Assembly: GCF_003217475.1 (NCBI RefSeq)
Contig: NZ_QJSP01000007.1
Coordinates: 124,001-188,000 of the forward strand
From: Williamsia limnetica
GTDB taxonomy: Bacteria > Actinomycetota > Actinomycetes > Mycobacteriales > Mycobacteriaceae
Length of the DNA: 64,000 nt
Direction: 5' to 3'
Part shown: piece by piece, positions 7,832 to 15,321 of the stretch
Position numbering within the stretch: the first letter of the stretch is position 1
Layout of the letters: each line of letters opens with the position of its first letter
The notes under the pieces: generated by a model
Seen by the model: the letters and a program-made list of their open reading frames with translations, nothing else
Told to the model about the DNA's origin: nothing
Databases searched by the model: none
Position numbers and translations under genes: made by a program

Positions 7832-10157
7832 CGCAGACTTCGGTACCGAGCTGCTCGCCCGGACGCTTGCGGGCATCGATCCAGACGACTCACCGCTGAC
7901 ACACAAGTCAGTAATTCCCTCCCGGACAGCTTCTTTCGCCGATTGGCCAAAATGGGTCGCCGGTCCGGTTCGCGACGCGCTCGTGGAATCCGGCGTGAGG
8001 CAGCCGTGGACGCATCAGGTCACCGCGGCCGAACACGCCTGGGCGGGAGAGCATGTGGTGCTCTCGACCGGAACGGCGTCCGGGAAATCCCTCGCCTACC
8101 AGGTGCCCATCCTGTCGCGGTTGCTCGACGATCCGCGGGCGACCGCGCTGTATCTCGCACCCACCAAGGCACTCGGCTCCGATCAGCTTCGATCGGTGTC
8201 GTCACTGTTGGCCGGGCGCAAGGAGTTCATGCATCTGCAGCCCTGCGCCTACGACGGTGACACCGAACCGGCCGTTCGGCAATGGGCGCGCGAACATTCC
8301 CGGTGGATCTTCACCAACCCGGACATGCTGCACATCGGGATACTCGGGTCGCACGGCCGATGGCGCCAGTTCATGCGCGGACTGCAATTCATCGTCGTCG
8401 ATGAATGCCACCACTATCGCGGCGTATTCGGGTCGCACACCGCCCTGGTGCTCCGGCGGCTGCTCCGCATTGCCCGGGCCGCGGGCGCCGACCCGGTGGT
8501 GATCGGGGCCAGCGCCACCGCCGGGAGTCCCGGCGCGGCCATGAGCCGGATGATCGGCGCCGAGTGCGTGGAGATCACCGAGGACGGATCGCCCCACGGC
8601 GCCCGCACGGTCGCACTGTGGGAACCCGGTTTCGTCCCCGAGATCACCGGCGAACACGGCGCCCCTGTGCGACGACAGGCCGGGGCGGAGGCGGCGCGCA
8701 TCCTCGCCGATCTCGTGCTCGAGGGCGCGCGCACACTGTGTTTCGTTCGCAGCCGCCGCGGCGTCGAACTGACGGCACTGTCGGCCAAACGCATCCTCGA
8801 CGACGTCGATCCGGACCTGTCTTCACGGGTCGCCGCCTACCGCGCGGGATACCTCGCGGACGACCGCCGCACCCTCGAGCGCGACATCGCCGACGGAAAG
8901 TTGCTGGGGGTCGCCACCACCAACGCGCTGGAGCTCGGCGTCGACATCAGTGGCCTCGATGCCATTGTGGTGGCGGGATTTCCGGGCACCGTCGCGTCGT
9001 TCTGGCAACAGGCCGGCCGCGCGGGCCGACGGGGCGAGGGGTCGCTGGTGGTGTTGGTCGCCCGCGACGATCCCCTCGACACCTATCTGGTCAACCATCC
9101 CGAGGCACTGCTGAACAAGCCGGTCGAGGCCACCGTCACAGACCCCACCAACCCCTATGTGCTGGGACCGCAATTGCTCTGCGCAGCAGCGGAGTTGCCC
9201 CTCAAAGACGCCGAGGTCGACGCCTTCGGGGCGCGGGAACTGCTGGAGGATCTCGCCCGCCAGGGACTCATCCGGCACCGCAAGGCGGGCTGGTACGTGG
9301 CCGCCGGAGTCGATCCCCACGGCGCGGTCGATATCCGCGGCGGCATCGGCGGACAGGTGATGATCGTCGACGAGACCACCGCGCAGTTGCTCGGTACCGT
9401 CGACACCGGCCGGGCGATGTCCACTGTGCATCAGGGCGCCGTCCACATCCACCGCGGCGAGAGCTATGTGGTCGATGAACTGGACCTCGACGACGGTCTG
9501 GCACTGGTGCATCCGGAGGAACCCGACTGGACAACCAGTGCTCGCGAGACCACCGTCGTCGACATCACGGGCATCATCGAGACGGCCACCCACGGGCCTC
9601 TGACCGTGGCGCTGGTGCGGGTGGACGTGACGCATCAGGTGGTCGGTTACCTGCGGAAATTGATCTCCGGCGAGGTGCTGGACTCGGTGGAACTCGACCT
9701 GCCGCCGCAGACCTTGTCGACGCGGGCCGTGATGTACACGATCGCCCCGGAGGCCCTCGAGGCCGCCGGGGTGGACCCGATCCGGTTCCCGGGAGCGCTG
9801 CACGCTGCTGAGCACGCCGCGATCGGATTGTTGCCCTTGGTGGCGACCTGCGACCGCTGGGACATCGGGGGCCTGTCCACCAATCTGCATCCCGATACCG
9901 ACCTGCCCACGGTGTTCGTCTACGACGGGTACCCCGGCGGTGCCGGCTTCGCCGACCGTGGGCATGAGGCATTCGACATCTGGATCCGCGCCACCCGAGA
10001 TGCGTTGTCCGGGTGCGGGTGTGAAACCGGTTGCCCGTCGTGCGTGCAGTCCCCGAAATGCGGCAACGGCAACGAACCGCTCGACAAAGACGGAGCCATC
10101 AGGGTGCTGAACCTGATCCTGCACGAGCTGCCCGTGAGCGCAGGGGTGGGCCCGTGA
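7824..10157 (+). CDS. superfamily 2 DEAD/DEAH helicase of the MrfA/Hrq1 type with C-terminal four-cysteine domain
   Basis: This is a 777-residue ATP-dependent DNA helicase. The Q-motif region PWTHQ (61-65) is followed by Walker A STGTASGKS (81-89), the motif II box DECHH (193-197) and, in the second RecA lobe, motif VI QQAGRAGRRGEGS. The C-terminal half is a DUF1998-like region ending in a tight cysteine set (GCGCETGCPSCVQSPKCG). In Bacillus MrfA and eukaryotic Hrq1 this arrangement accompanies repair of DNA crosslinks and bulky lesions. That function is transferred by family resemblance, not shown here. It is the counterpart of Rv3649, the helicase that conventionally neighbours the tad locus in actinobacteria. 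The last codons lie inside a 20-bp tandem repeat. Confidence 0.9.
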   Translation: MNNADFGTELLARTLAGIDPDDSPLTHKSVIPSRTASFADWPKWVAGPVRDALVESGVRQPWTHQVTAAEHAWAGEHVVLSTGTASGKSLAYQVPILSRLLDDPRATALYLAPTKALGSDQLRSVSSLLAGRKEFMHLQPCAYDGDTEPAVRQWAREHSRWIFTNPDMLHIGILGSHGRWRQFMRGLQFIVVDECHHYRGVFGSHTALVLRRLLRIARAAGADPVVIGASATAGSPGAAMSRMIGAECVEITEDGSPHGARTVALWEPGFVPEITGEHGAPVRRQAGAEAARILADLVLEGARTLCFVRSRRGVELTALSAKRILDDVDPDLSSRVAAYRAGYLADDRRTLERDIADGKLLGVATTNALELGVDISGLDAIVVAGFPGTVASFWQQAGRAGRRGEGSLVVLVARDDPLDTYLVNHPEALLNKPVEATVTDPTNPYVLGPQLLCAAAELPLKDAEVDAFGARELLEDLARQGLIRHRKAGWYVAAGVDPHGAVDIRGGIGGQVMIVDETTAQLLGTVDTGRAMSTVHQGAVHIHRGESYVVDELDLDDGLALVHPEEPDWTTSARETTVVDITGIIETATHGPLTVALVRVDVTHQVVGYLRKLISGEVLDSVELDLPPQTLSTRAVMYTIAPEALEAAGVDPIRFPGALHAAEHAAIGLLPLVATCDRWDIGGLSTNLHPDTDLPTVFVYDGYPGGAGFADRGHEAFDIWIRATRDALSGCGCETGCPSCVQSPKCGNGNEPLDKDGAIRVLNLILHELPVSAGVGP

Positions 10158-10190
10158 GCGCAGGGGTGGGCCCGTGAGCGCAGGGGTGGG
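10131..10190. repeat. three perfect tandem copies of a 20-bp unit across the helicase stop codon
   Basis: The unit CCCGTGAGCGCAGGGGTGGG occurs at 10131-10150, 10151-10170 and 10171-10190 without a mismatch. The first copy encodes the last residues of the helicase and the second supplies its TGA. Copies two and three are therefore probably duplications by slippage, and copy number may vary between strains. Confidence 0.95.
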
Positions 10191-10262
10191 CCGCGCGTGA
10201 TGCAGTGAGGAACGCGAGCGCGCAGCGCTCACGTGACGAGCGAAGAACGCGCATGAGGCCCA
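10186..10262. repeat. intergenic element bounded by inverted GTGGGCC/GGCCCAC
   Basis: Immediately after the tandem array, GTGGGCC (10186-10192) is matched by GGCCCAC near 10256-10262. Inside, GAGCGC-GCA-GCGCTC forms a second small hairpin. The element is rich in GAGCG and ACGCG words of the kind dispersed in actinobacterial intergenic DNA. It may be a small mobile or terminator-like element; no coding content is seen. Confidence 0.45.
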
Positions 10263-10400
10263 CGACGGAGCGAACCATAGACACTGTCGATCATCTGCAT
10301 GAAATGGATGCTCTGTTTCACTCATGGAGCCGCGAAAGTCACTCTCCTTGAGGTCGTCGGGTTTACCGTGAGGAATCCGATCAGCGAAGAGGCCACAACC

Positions 10401-11354
10401 ATGACGCAGCAGACACCGGGGCAACCTGACCCGTATGACCAGACCCGCATCACGTCCAGCAACCCACCTCCGGTGAATCCGATCCCGGGCACCCCCCGCC
10501 CGGAGGAATCCCCGCCCGCGGGTATCGACCATTCGGCGGCAGGTGCGGAGCCGACGCGTCCACCGCAGCATGGTGGGCCTCCCCAGGGCCAGTACGGGCA
10601 AGAACAGTACGGGCAGGGCCAGTACGGGCAAGGGCAGTATGGGCAGTGGCAACCCGGGGCTGCGCAGCCGGGCCAGTACGGCGGCCAGCAACCGCCACAG
10701 CAGTACGGATCACCTTCGAATCAGCCGCAGTACGGCGCGCCGCAAGGTCAGCCGCAGTACGGCGCACCGCAGGGGCAGCCGCACTACGGTGGCCAGGCGC
10801 CCTACCAACAGGGTGGGCAGCAGCCGTATCAAGCTGGCCAGAATCCTTATGGGGCCCCGCAATCCAATCAGGGTCAGCAGCCCTATGGCAGCGCATTCGG
10901 TGCAGCGCCGGCAACCTCGACCGAGCCGGTCTCGCAGGCCGTCAAGATCATCGGATTGGTGATCGGGGTGTTCGCGGTACTGGTCGCGATCGCGGCGTTC
11001 CTGCCCTGGATCTCCGGAACGATCAGCGAGAGCGGTCTCGGCGGTGACGGCGACGGATCGAACGACGGTGTGCTGACCCTGGTTCTCGCAGTGATCGCGG
11101 GGATCTTCGGCGTCGTCAGCGTTCTGATCAACAAACGGTCCGCGCTGCACCTGACGGCCGGCATCGTGGCAGTGGTGACAGGGCTGCTGGTGGCGCTCAT
11201 CGCGATCATCGACATCGCCGATGTCATGGACGCCAAGGACACCGGTGAGGTGCTCGGCATCACGGTCGACGTCGGCATCGGGCTGTGGCTCACCCTCGTC
11301 GGTGGCATCGGCCTGGTCATCGCCGGCATCGCAGGGATCATCAAGCGCAAGTGA
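10401..11354 (+). CDS. membrane protein with long Gln/Gly/Tyr-rich N-terminal tail
   Basis: This is a 317-residue protein of unknown function. Residues 1-180 are low-complexity and disordered, rich in Pro, Gln, Gly and Tyr with tandem GQYGQ and QYGAPQGQP units. About four transmembrane helices follow (IIGLVIGVFAVLVAIAAFLP, a second near VLTLVLAVIAGIFGVVSVLI, then two more), ending in a short basic tail IIKRK. ATG 10401 was chosen over the longer frame from 10299 because the extension has unrelated composition and GAAGAGG precedes this ATG. Such tails in actinobacterial membrane proteins often mediate weak multivalent contacts at the envelope; that role is inference. Confidence 0.75.
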   Translation: MTQQTPGQPDPYDQTRITSSNPPPVNPIPGTPRPEESPPAGIDHSAAGAEPTRPPQHGGPPQGQYGQEQYGQGQYGQGQYGQWQPGAAQPGQYGGQQPPQQYGSPSNQPQYGAPQGQPQYGAPQGQPHYGGQAPYQQGGQQPYQAGQNPYGAPQSNQGQQPYGSAFGAAPATSTEPVSQAVKIIGLVIGVFAVLVAIAAFLPWISGTISESGLGGDGDGSNDGVLTLVLAVIAGIFGVVSVLINKRSALHLTAGIVAVVTGLLVALIAIIDIADVMDAKDTGEVLGITVDVGIGLWLTLVGGIGLVIAGIAGIIKRK

Positions 11355-11378
11355 CACAGCCCGGCCGGGCGCGACCGG

Positions 11379-12098
11379 TCAGATCAGGCGGAAGCCACTG
11401 CCGATCGTGTTGCGCCCGTTCAGGTCTTTGAGGATGTAGCCGATCCCGGTGCTCAGCGTCGGCACGTGGACCGGGTTGCCCGGGTCGTTGCACTCGATGT
11501 CGAAGCTCAGCCCGGTGCCGCCGATGTTCTTGAAGATACGACCGCCATTGAGCAGACCGACGAGTTTGTTGTCCACGACGACGGGTGCACCCGAGTCACC
11601 ATGGTTGGAGCAGCTCTGGTTCAAGGTGAAGGTCGGACTCTCGGGATCGGTGCCCCAGACGATGCCGCAGTTGGTGCCGGTGGTGCGGCCCGCCTTGCAC
11701 GCGTTCTGACCGAAGGTCGGCTGTGGGCCGAATCCGCCGAGCGTCAATCCCCGGTAGTTGCGCTGTGGCTCGACCTTCGCCGGATCAAAGCGGATCACCG
11801 CGTAGTCCCAGTACTTGTTGGACGAGGCGACCTGACCGATCACGCCGGACCCTGCGGCCTTCTCGGCACGGATGGCGTCGCCGGTCTCGGCGCAGTGCGC
11901 CGCCGTCAACCCGACGAGACGGCCGGCGGAGTCGTGACCGATCGCGGTCAACGTGCACAGCGAGCTGTTGTTGATGATGATGCCCGCACCACCGCCCAGG
12001 CCGATCCGGGGCGCAGCGTTCGCCGAAGCGGCCACCATCCCCGACAAGCCGATCACCGCGATGATCCCGGTCATGATCGCCAACAAACGTTTCGTCAA
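11379..12098 (-). CDS. secreted trypsin-like serine protease (S1 family)
   Basis: This 239-residue chymotrypsin-fold protease has a classical signal peptide: basic MTKR, a hydrophobic core, and likely cleavage after ANA at residue 28. The catalytic triad is complete: His68 in LTAAHC, Asp98 in YWDYAV and Ser169 in NHGDSGAPV. Paired cysteines Cys48/Cys69 and Cys134/Cys144 suit an exported, disulphide-stabilised enzyme. It has no pro-domain or PDZ domain, so it is shorter than HtrA-type proteases and resembles small mycobacterial exported proteases. It is convergent with the membrane protein 24 bases away, and divergent from the MmpS-like gene. Confidence 0.88.
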   Translation of the reverse strand: MTKRLLAIMTGIIAVIGLSGMVAASANAAPRIGLGGGAGIIINNSSLCTLTAIGHDSAGRLVGLTAAHCAETGDAIRAEKAAGSGVIGQVASSNKYWDYAVIRFDPAKVEPQRNYRGLTLGGFGPQPTFGQNACKAGRTTGTNCGIVWGTDPESPTFTLNQSCSNHGDSGAPVVVDNKLVGLLNGGRIFKNIGGTGLSFDIECNDPGNPVHVPTLSTGIGYILKDLNGRNTIGSGFRLI

Positions 12099-12439
12099 AG
12101 AAAGCCCCCACCATTCACTTCAGTTAATACAGTCGTGCAGATCATACGTCTGGCTGATTCCGCGCCGATTTCGCACCATTGTGAAGCAAGCCACACCCTG
12201 CTGCCGCACCGACCCCCCCTTGTCTACCGCACTGACGCCCTCAGCGTCACCCGCGGAGGCCGACCGCGGCCGGGCACCAGAGCGTCGTGACCAGCCGGCG
12301 AGCGGGTAAGTGTAGTCCGAACAGACTACGAAATGCGCTGACTCCCAACAGTTTACGTTCGGATTGCATGTGTAGGTCGTGTTATGGTTCTCCCACTTTC
12401 CCGGCAATCTGCGCGGGGTGTCTGAAGGAGAATTGAAAA
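12099..12439. promoter_or_regulatory. divergent promoter region with operator-like inverted repeat
   Basis: This 341-base gap separates the leftward protease and the rightward secreted protein and must hold both promoters. GTAGTC (12312-12317) and GACTAC (12324-12329) form a perfect 6-bp inverted repeat with a 6-bp spacer, a plausible dimeric repressor or activator site. No coding sequence could be supported. Confidence 0.4.
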
Positions 12440-12877
12440 GTGTTGAAGCGCGTTCTGGTTACGTTGACGTCCACTGTGGTCGCCCTGGGCTTGATCTCCG
12501 GGGTCTCCCCGGCCTCAGCGGACGTGGAATTCCCGACTTCGGGAGACGTGATCAAGTACGTGTTCGTGTCGAACAAGCCGATCAACGACTCGATCTACTG
12601 GTACGACGCCTATGGCGATGGTCAGTCGTTCCCCGAAGACCCGTCCCAGCGGGTCCGGTTCAACAACACGTTCGTCGGCACCGATGGGCACACCTACTGG
12701 TCGACCAGCCGTACGTTCACCTCCCGATCGACGTACCAGCTTGTCGGGGGCTATATTTCGGCCGACTACCAGAACGACGGCAGTGGCAACAACTACGTGC
12801 GTTGCTCCACGTTTGTCAACGGTGTCCAGACGGCGTTCGAATACGCCGAAGGTCGTTACGCCACCGCATACTGCTGA
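12440..12877 (+). CDS. small secreted MmpS-like protein
   Basis: This is a 145-residue exported protein. GTG 12440 is preceded by AAGGAG at 12425-12430. A signal peptide of about 27 residues ends in PASA. The mature part resembles the periplasmic domain of MmpS proteins: an early VIKYVF strand, IYWYDAYGDGQ, a WS.SRTF strand, a GGYISADYQNDGSG turn, then a Cys (VRCSTFVNGV) paired with the C-terminal Cys. MmpS proteins normally have an N-terminal membrane anchor and sit beside an MmpL exporter. Here the leader looks cleavable and no mmpL is near. The assignment rests on pattern only; a different beta-sandwich family is possible. Confidence 0.6.
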   Translation: MLKRVLVTLTSTVVALGLISGVSPASADVEFPTSGDVIKYVFVSNKPINDSIYWYDAYGDGQSFPEDPSQRVRFNNTFVGTDGHTYWSTSRTFTSRSTYQLVGGYISADYQNDGSGNNYVRCSTFVNGVQTAFEYAEGRYATAYC

Positions 12878-12897
12878 CGCACCGGCGATTGCCGGCT

Positions 12898-13275
12898 TCA
12901 GGGCACCGGCCCTGCCCGTGCGGTGGCACGGGCAGGGCGGTGACCCAGCAGGCCCAACTCGACGTACACATCGACCGACACCACCACATCTCCGTCCTCG
13001 GGAGCGCAAGACGCGACCACAGCACCCGCCCGTCCAGCGATGACGTCGGCCTGCGCACACGGATCGGCCTCACCGAGCACCAGAGCAGACGCAGCCGCCA
13101 AGGCCGCGAGATCAGCAGCCGACTGCGCATGATGGCGCGCAGCGACCGCAGCACCCACAAACAGAACCAGCACCACCAGACCCGCCAGCGCGGCGATCGC
13201 ACACGCCCCCGCAACCGTCGCCGAACCACGCTCGTCGCCCGCAACTCTCACTCGCCCATCGCGTGCGATTCTCAC
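12898..13275 (-). CDS. TadE-like protein of the helicase/tad neighbourhood (Rv3654c type)
   Basis: A 125-residue pseudopilin-like protein is the last gene of the tad operon. After a short basic N-terminus comes GSATVAGACAIAALAGLVVLVL, a TadE/TadF-type membrane helix with a preceding Gly-Ser. A small-residue-rich helical section follows (HHAQSAADLAALAAASAL) with two cysteines (DPCAQ and SCAPEDG). The start is GTG 13275, whose GTGA overlaps the stop of the second frame of tadE at 13272. Its role is probably a minor pilin or assembly factor of the Flp-type apparatus. Confidence 0.78.
   Translation of the reverse strand: MRIARDGRVRVAGDERGSATVAGACAIAALAGLVVLVLFVGAAVAARHHAQSAADLAALAAASALVLGEADPCAQADVIAGRAGAVVASCAPEDGDVVVSVDVYVELGLLGHRPARATARAGPVP
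12910..12937. terminator. 12-bp perfect hairpin at the end of the tad operon
   Basis: The arms CCCTGCCCGTGC (12910-12921) and GCACGGGCAGGG (12926-12937) have a four-base loop. The hairpin overlaps the last codons of the leftward TadE-like gene and lies 33 bases after the rightward MmpS-like stop, so it can act on both. Confidence 0.6.
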
Positions 13276-13632
13276 TCATCACCGCCCGGTTCGATCGCCG
13301 CCACCGCCTGCGCACCCACCTCCACGCCGGGCAGCAACGGCACATCGACCCGCACCCGAGCGACGATCAACTCCCCCTCGGTGCGAATACTCACCGACGC
13401 CATCAGGACCGACCCGCGCAGCTACCTGCCGCGCCAGCCCCGAATCACCCTGCGCCGCAATCCTCGCCGCCTCCCGCGCCGCATCGATACACCGCACGTG
13501 AGCAGCCACAGCGACCACCGCCACCACCCCGATCACCACCATGGCCACCAGCGAGGCCAGCGCGATCGCCGCCTCCACCGTCACCATGCCTCGATCATCG
13601 GCCGACAGAGGTCGACGAACGCGCCGCACCAT
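13272..13632 (-). pseudogene. TadE-like pilus assembly protein with a +1 frameshift
   Basis: The N-terminal part (13632 to about 13415) is a normal TadE: basic leader, GMVTVEAAIALASLVAM helix and CIDAAREAARIAA. After AARV the open frame continues as arginine/glycine-rich nonsense to 13279. One base forward, the sequence reads SVLMASVSIRTEGEL then VARVRVDVPLLPGVEVGA, the expected TadE C-terminus. That frame stops at 13272 in a GTGA overlap with the next gene. The shift lies within about 13405-13424, plausibly at the GGG of GCGCGGGTC. It may be a true mutation, an assembly error or programmed +1 frameshifting. The in-frame product would be 117 residues with a wrong tail. Confidence 0.8.
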
Positions 13633-13838
13633 CAGCCGACCGTGGTCTGCAACGCCTTGTCGATGATCCCCGTCAACGCCGACACAATCGAATCACCGGT
13701 GACCACTGTGTAGAGAACCGCACCGAACGCCGCAGCGGCAATCGTGCCGATCGCGTACTCCGCAGTCGACATCCCGTCGTCGTCGATCATGAGCACCGCA
13801 ACACGCGCCTGCGTCTTTCGAAACATTCTGCCTACCAT
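13632..13838 (-). CDS. Flp-type pilin (DUF4244)
   Basis: This 68-residue probable major pilin of the tad system has a short basic leader (MVGRMFRKTQARV), DDDGMSTAEYAIGTIAAAAFG as the Flp-like processing and helix region, and a hydrophobic stem ending TGIIDKALQTTVG. The conserved Glu-Tyr after the small residues is typical of Flp pilins, which are cut by a TadV-type peptidase; none is encoded nearby. ATG 13838 was chosen over a frame open to 13967 because AGGGGGAAG lies just upstream. Its stop overlaps the tadE start by four bases (ATGA). Confidence 0.85.
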   Translation of the reverse strand: MVGRMFRKTQARVAVLMIDDDGMSTAEYAIGTIAAAAFGAVLYTVVTGDSIVSALTGIIDKALQTTVG

Positions 13839-13879
13839 TGCTTCCCCCTTTTCGTGCCGTGGCCAGTCCACGGCAGATC

Positions 13880-14482
13880 TCAGAGCAGACCTCCGCCGAA
13901 CACCTTCCCCGCCAGCCCCATCACCACGGGCACGATGCCCAGGCAGACGAATGCCGGCAGGAAACACAGTCCGAGTGGTCCGCTGATCGCAACCCCTGCA
14001 CGTTCAGCGGCGGCTGCCGCCTGGTCCTGGGCCTCGCCGCGTCGGCTGTCGGCCAACTCCTCCAACCCACGCACCGGCGACGACCCTGCTCGCGCAGAAC
14101 GTCGTGCCACCGCCGCCAACGTCGCCGCGGACTGATCGGCATCTGCCGATACCGACCACGCCTGCAATGGATCCGCGCCCAAGGACAACAAATCGGAGGC
14201 GTGGGCGAGTATCTGTGCGAGGGCCGGCGGAGCCGAGCGGGACACCACCTTCGCGGACGTGGCGACCGGTAGCCCGGATCGCAGGCATACAGCGAAGAGG
14301 TCATAACTCGCTGCCGCGGCGAAGGGATCGTCAACCGGTTTCTTCTTTCCCAGCCAGCGCGGTTCCCGACTCCGAGCGCGTGTCGGGGGTGGCGGAACGA
14401 TCCGGTAGGTCGTCCAGACCGGGCCGGGGACGAGCAGCAGACCAGTCGCCCCGGCGAGCACGGCGAGCACCACGCCCGTCAT
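13880..14482 (-). CDS. tadC: TadC-like type II secretion F-domain membrane protein
   Basis: This platform protein of the tad assembly machine has about 200 residues from ATG 14482, whose ATGA overlaps the tadB stop. It has an N-terminal membrane helix (GVVLAVLAGATGLLLVPGPV). A cytoplasmic four-helix T2SSF domain spans about residues 60-170 (DLFAVCLRSGLPVATSAK, LAHASDLLSLGADPLQAW). A C-terminal hydrophobic segment reads GPLGLCFLPAFVCLGIVPVV. It is smaller than proteobacterial TadC, as usual in actinobacteria. It should pair with TadB in the membrane above the TadA ATPase. Confidence 0.83.
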   Translation of the reverse strand: MTGVVLAVLAGATGLLLVPGPVWTTYRIVPPPPTRARSREPRWLGKKKPVDDPFAAAASYDLFAVCLRSGLPVATSAKVVSRSAPPALAQILAHASDLLSLGADPLQAWSVSADADQSAATLAAVARRSARAGSSPVRGLEELADSRRGEAQDQAAAAAERAGVAISGPLGLCFLPAFVCLGIVPVVMGLAGKVFGGGLL

Positions 14483-15321
14483 CGGTCGGTCACCTTGCCG
14501 ACGATGCGCCGCGACCACAGCAATCCGGCGCAGACCAAGCCCACCCCGATCACCAGCAGAACGCCACCGAGCCCACCGCCGAGCAACACCGACAACGGCG
14601 CGGCGCCCATCGCCTGACCGAGCACGATCCCGAGTATCGGCAGCAGGGCGAGAACCAGCGCAGTGGCTTTGGCACCGGCGAGCGCAGCGGTGGTTCGTGC
14701 CTTAAAACGATGCCGTGCCAGTAGGTCTGCGCGCACCGAGGTGAGCAGCTCGGCCATCGGCAGGCCGTACCGCTCGGCGGTTCGCCACGCGACGGCCACC
14801 CGCTGCCACGCGGCAAAGCCGGCAGCGCTTCCCGACCCGGCAGCGGAGTCACCGACATGCCCCCTCGCCTGCTCGATCCCTGCCGCGACATCACCACCGA
14901 GTGCGGCTCGACCCGCCATCATCTGCAACATCTCGGCCGTCCCGGCGCCTGCCGCACCGCTGCAATCGTCGGCAGCTTGCCTGCACGCGTGTGCGGGGTG
15001 CGCCCCCACCCTCAACTCGGCGACCATCACCTCCAGCGCTGCGAGCAGTCGCGCCATCTCTGCGGCGCCGGCCCGCTCGCGTCGCTGCGAAACCAGCATG
15101 ACCTGAGCCATCCCGGCGGCCATGGCCGCAGCCAGGGCAGCACTGGCTCCGGCGAACACCAACGCGAGCACCGGACCCAGAGCAAGACCCACGCCGAGTC
15201 GATCGGCACGCAGAGTGGGTCTCACACGTTCGGCAGGGATCAGCTCGTGCGCCCGTCCCTGCGCCCGCGGTCTGACCCACAACAAGATGGCCAGACCCAG
15301 CGCCGCCAACACCGCGCTCAC
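14479..15321 (-). CDS. tadB: TadB-like type II secretion F-domain membrane protein
   Basis: It has 280 residues from GTG 15321, chosen because GTGA overlaps the tadA stop at 15318; the frame is open far upstream only as a shadow of tadA. N-terminal helices (LAALGLAILLWV; LGVGLALGPVLALVFAGAS) precede a T2SSF domain with the signature GAHPAHACRQAADDC, and two C-terminal helices follow (ALVLALLPILGIVLGQAMG and LGGVLLVIGVGLVCAGLLW). It forms the inner-membrane platform with TadC. Confidence 0.85.
   Translation of the reverse strand: MSAVLAALGLAILLWVRPRAQGRAHELIPAERVRPTLRADRLGVGLALGPVLALVFAGASAALAAAMAAGMAQVMLVSQRRERAGAAEMARLLAALEVMVAELRVGAHPAHACRQAADDCSGAAGAGTAEMLQMMAGRAALGGDVAAGIEQARGHVGDSAAGSGSAAGFAAWQRVAVAWRTAERYGLPMAELLTSVRADLLARHRFKARTTAALAGAKATALVLALLPILGIVLGQAMGAAPLSVLLGGGLGGVLLVIGVGLVCAGLLWSRRIVGKVTDR

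Noticed and set aside
10131-10190. Direct repeats as a CRISPR array.
   Set aside because: The copies are contiguous with no spacers and no cas gene is in the window. No CRISPR array was seen anywhere.
8823-10691. A 622-codon open frame on the minus strand opposite the helicase.
   Set aside because: It is antisense to a clear helicase; its composition is His/Arg/Gly-rich with no domain, as expected of high-GC shadow frames.
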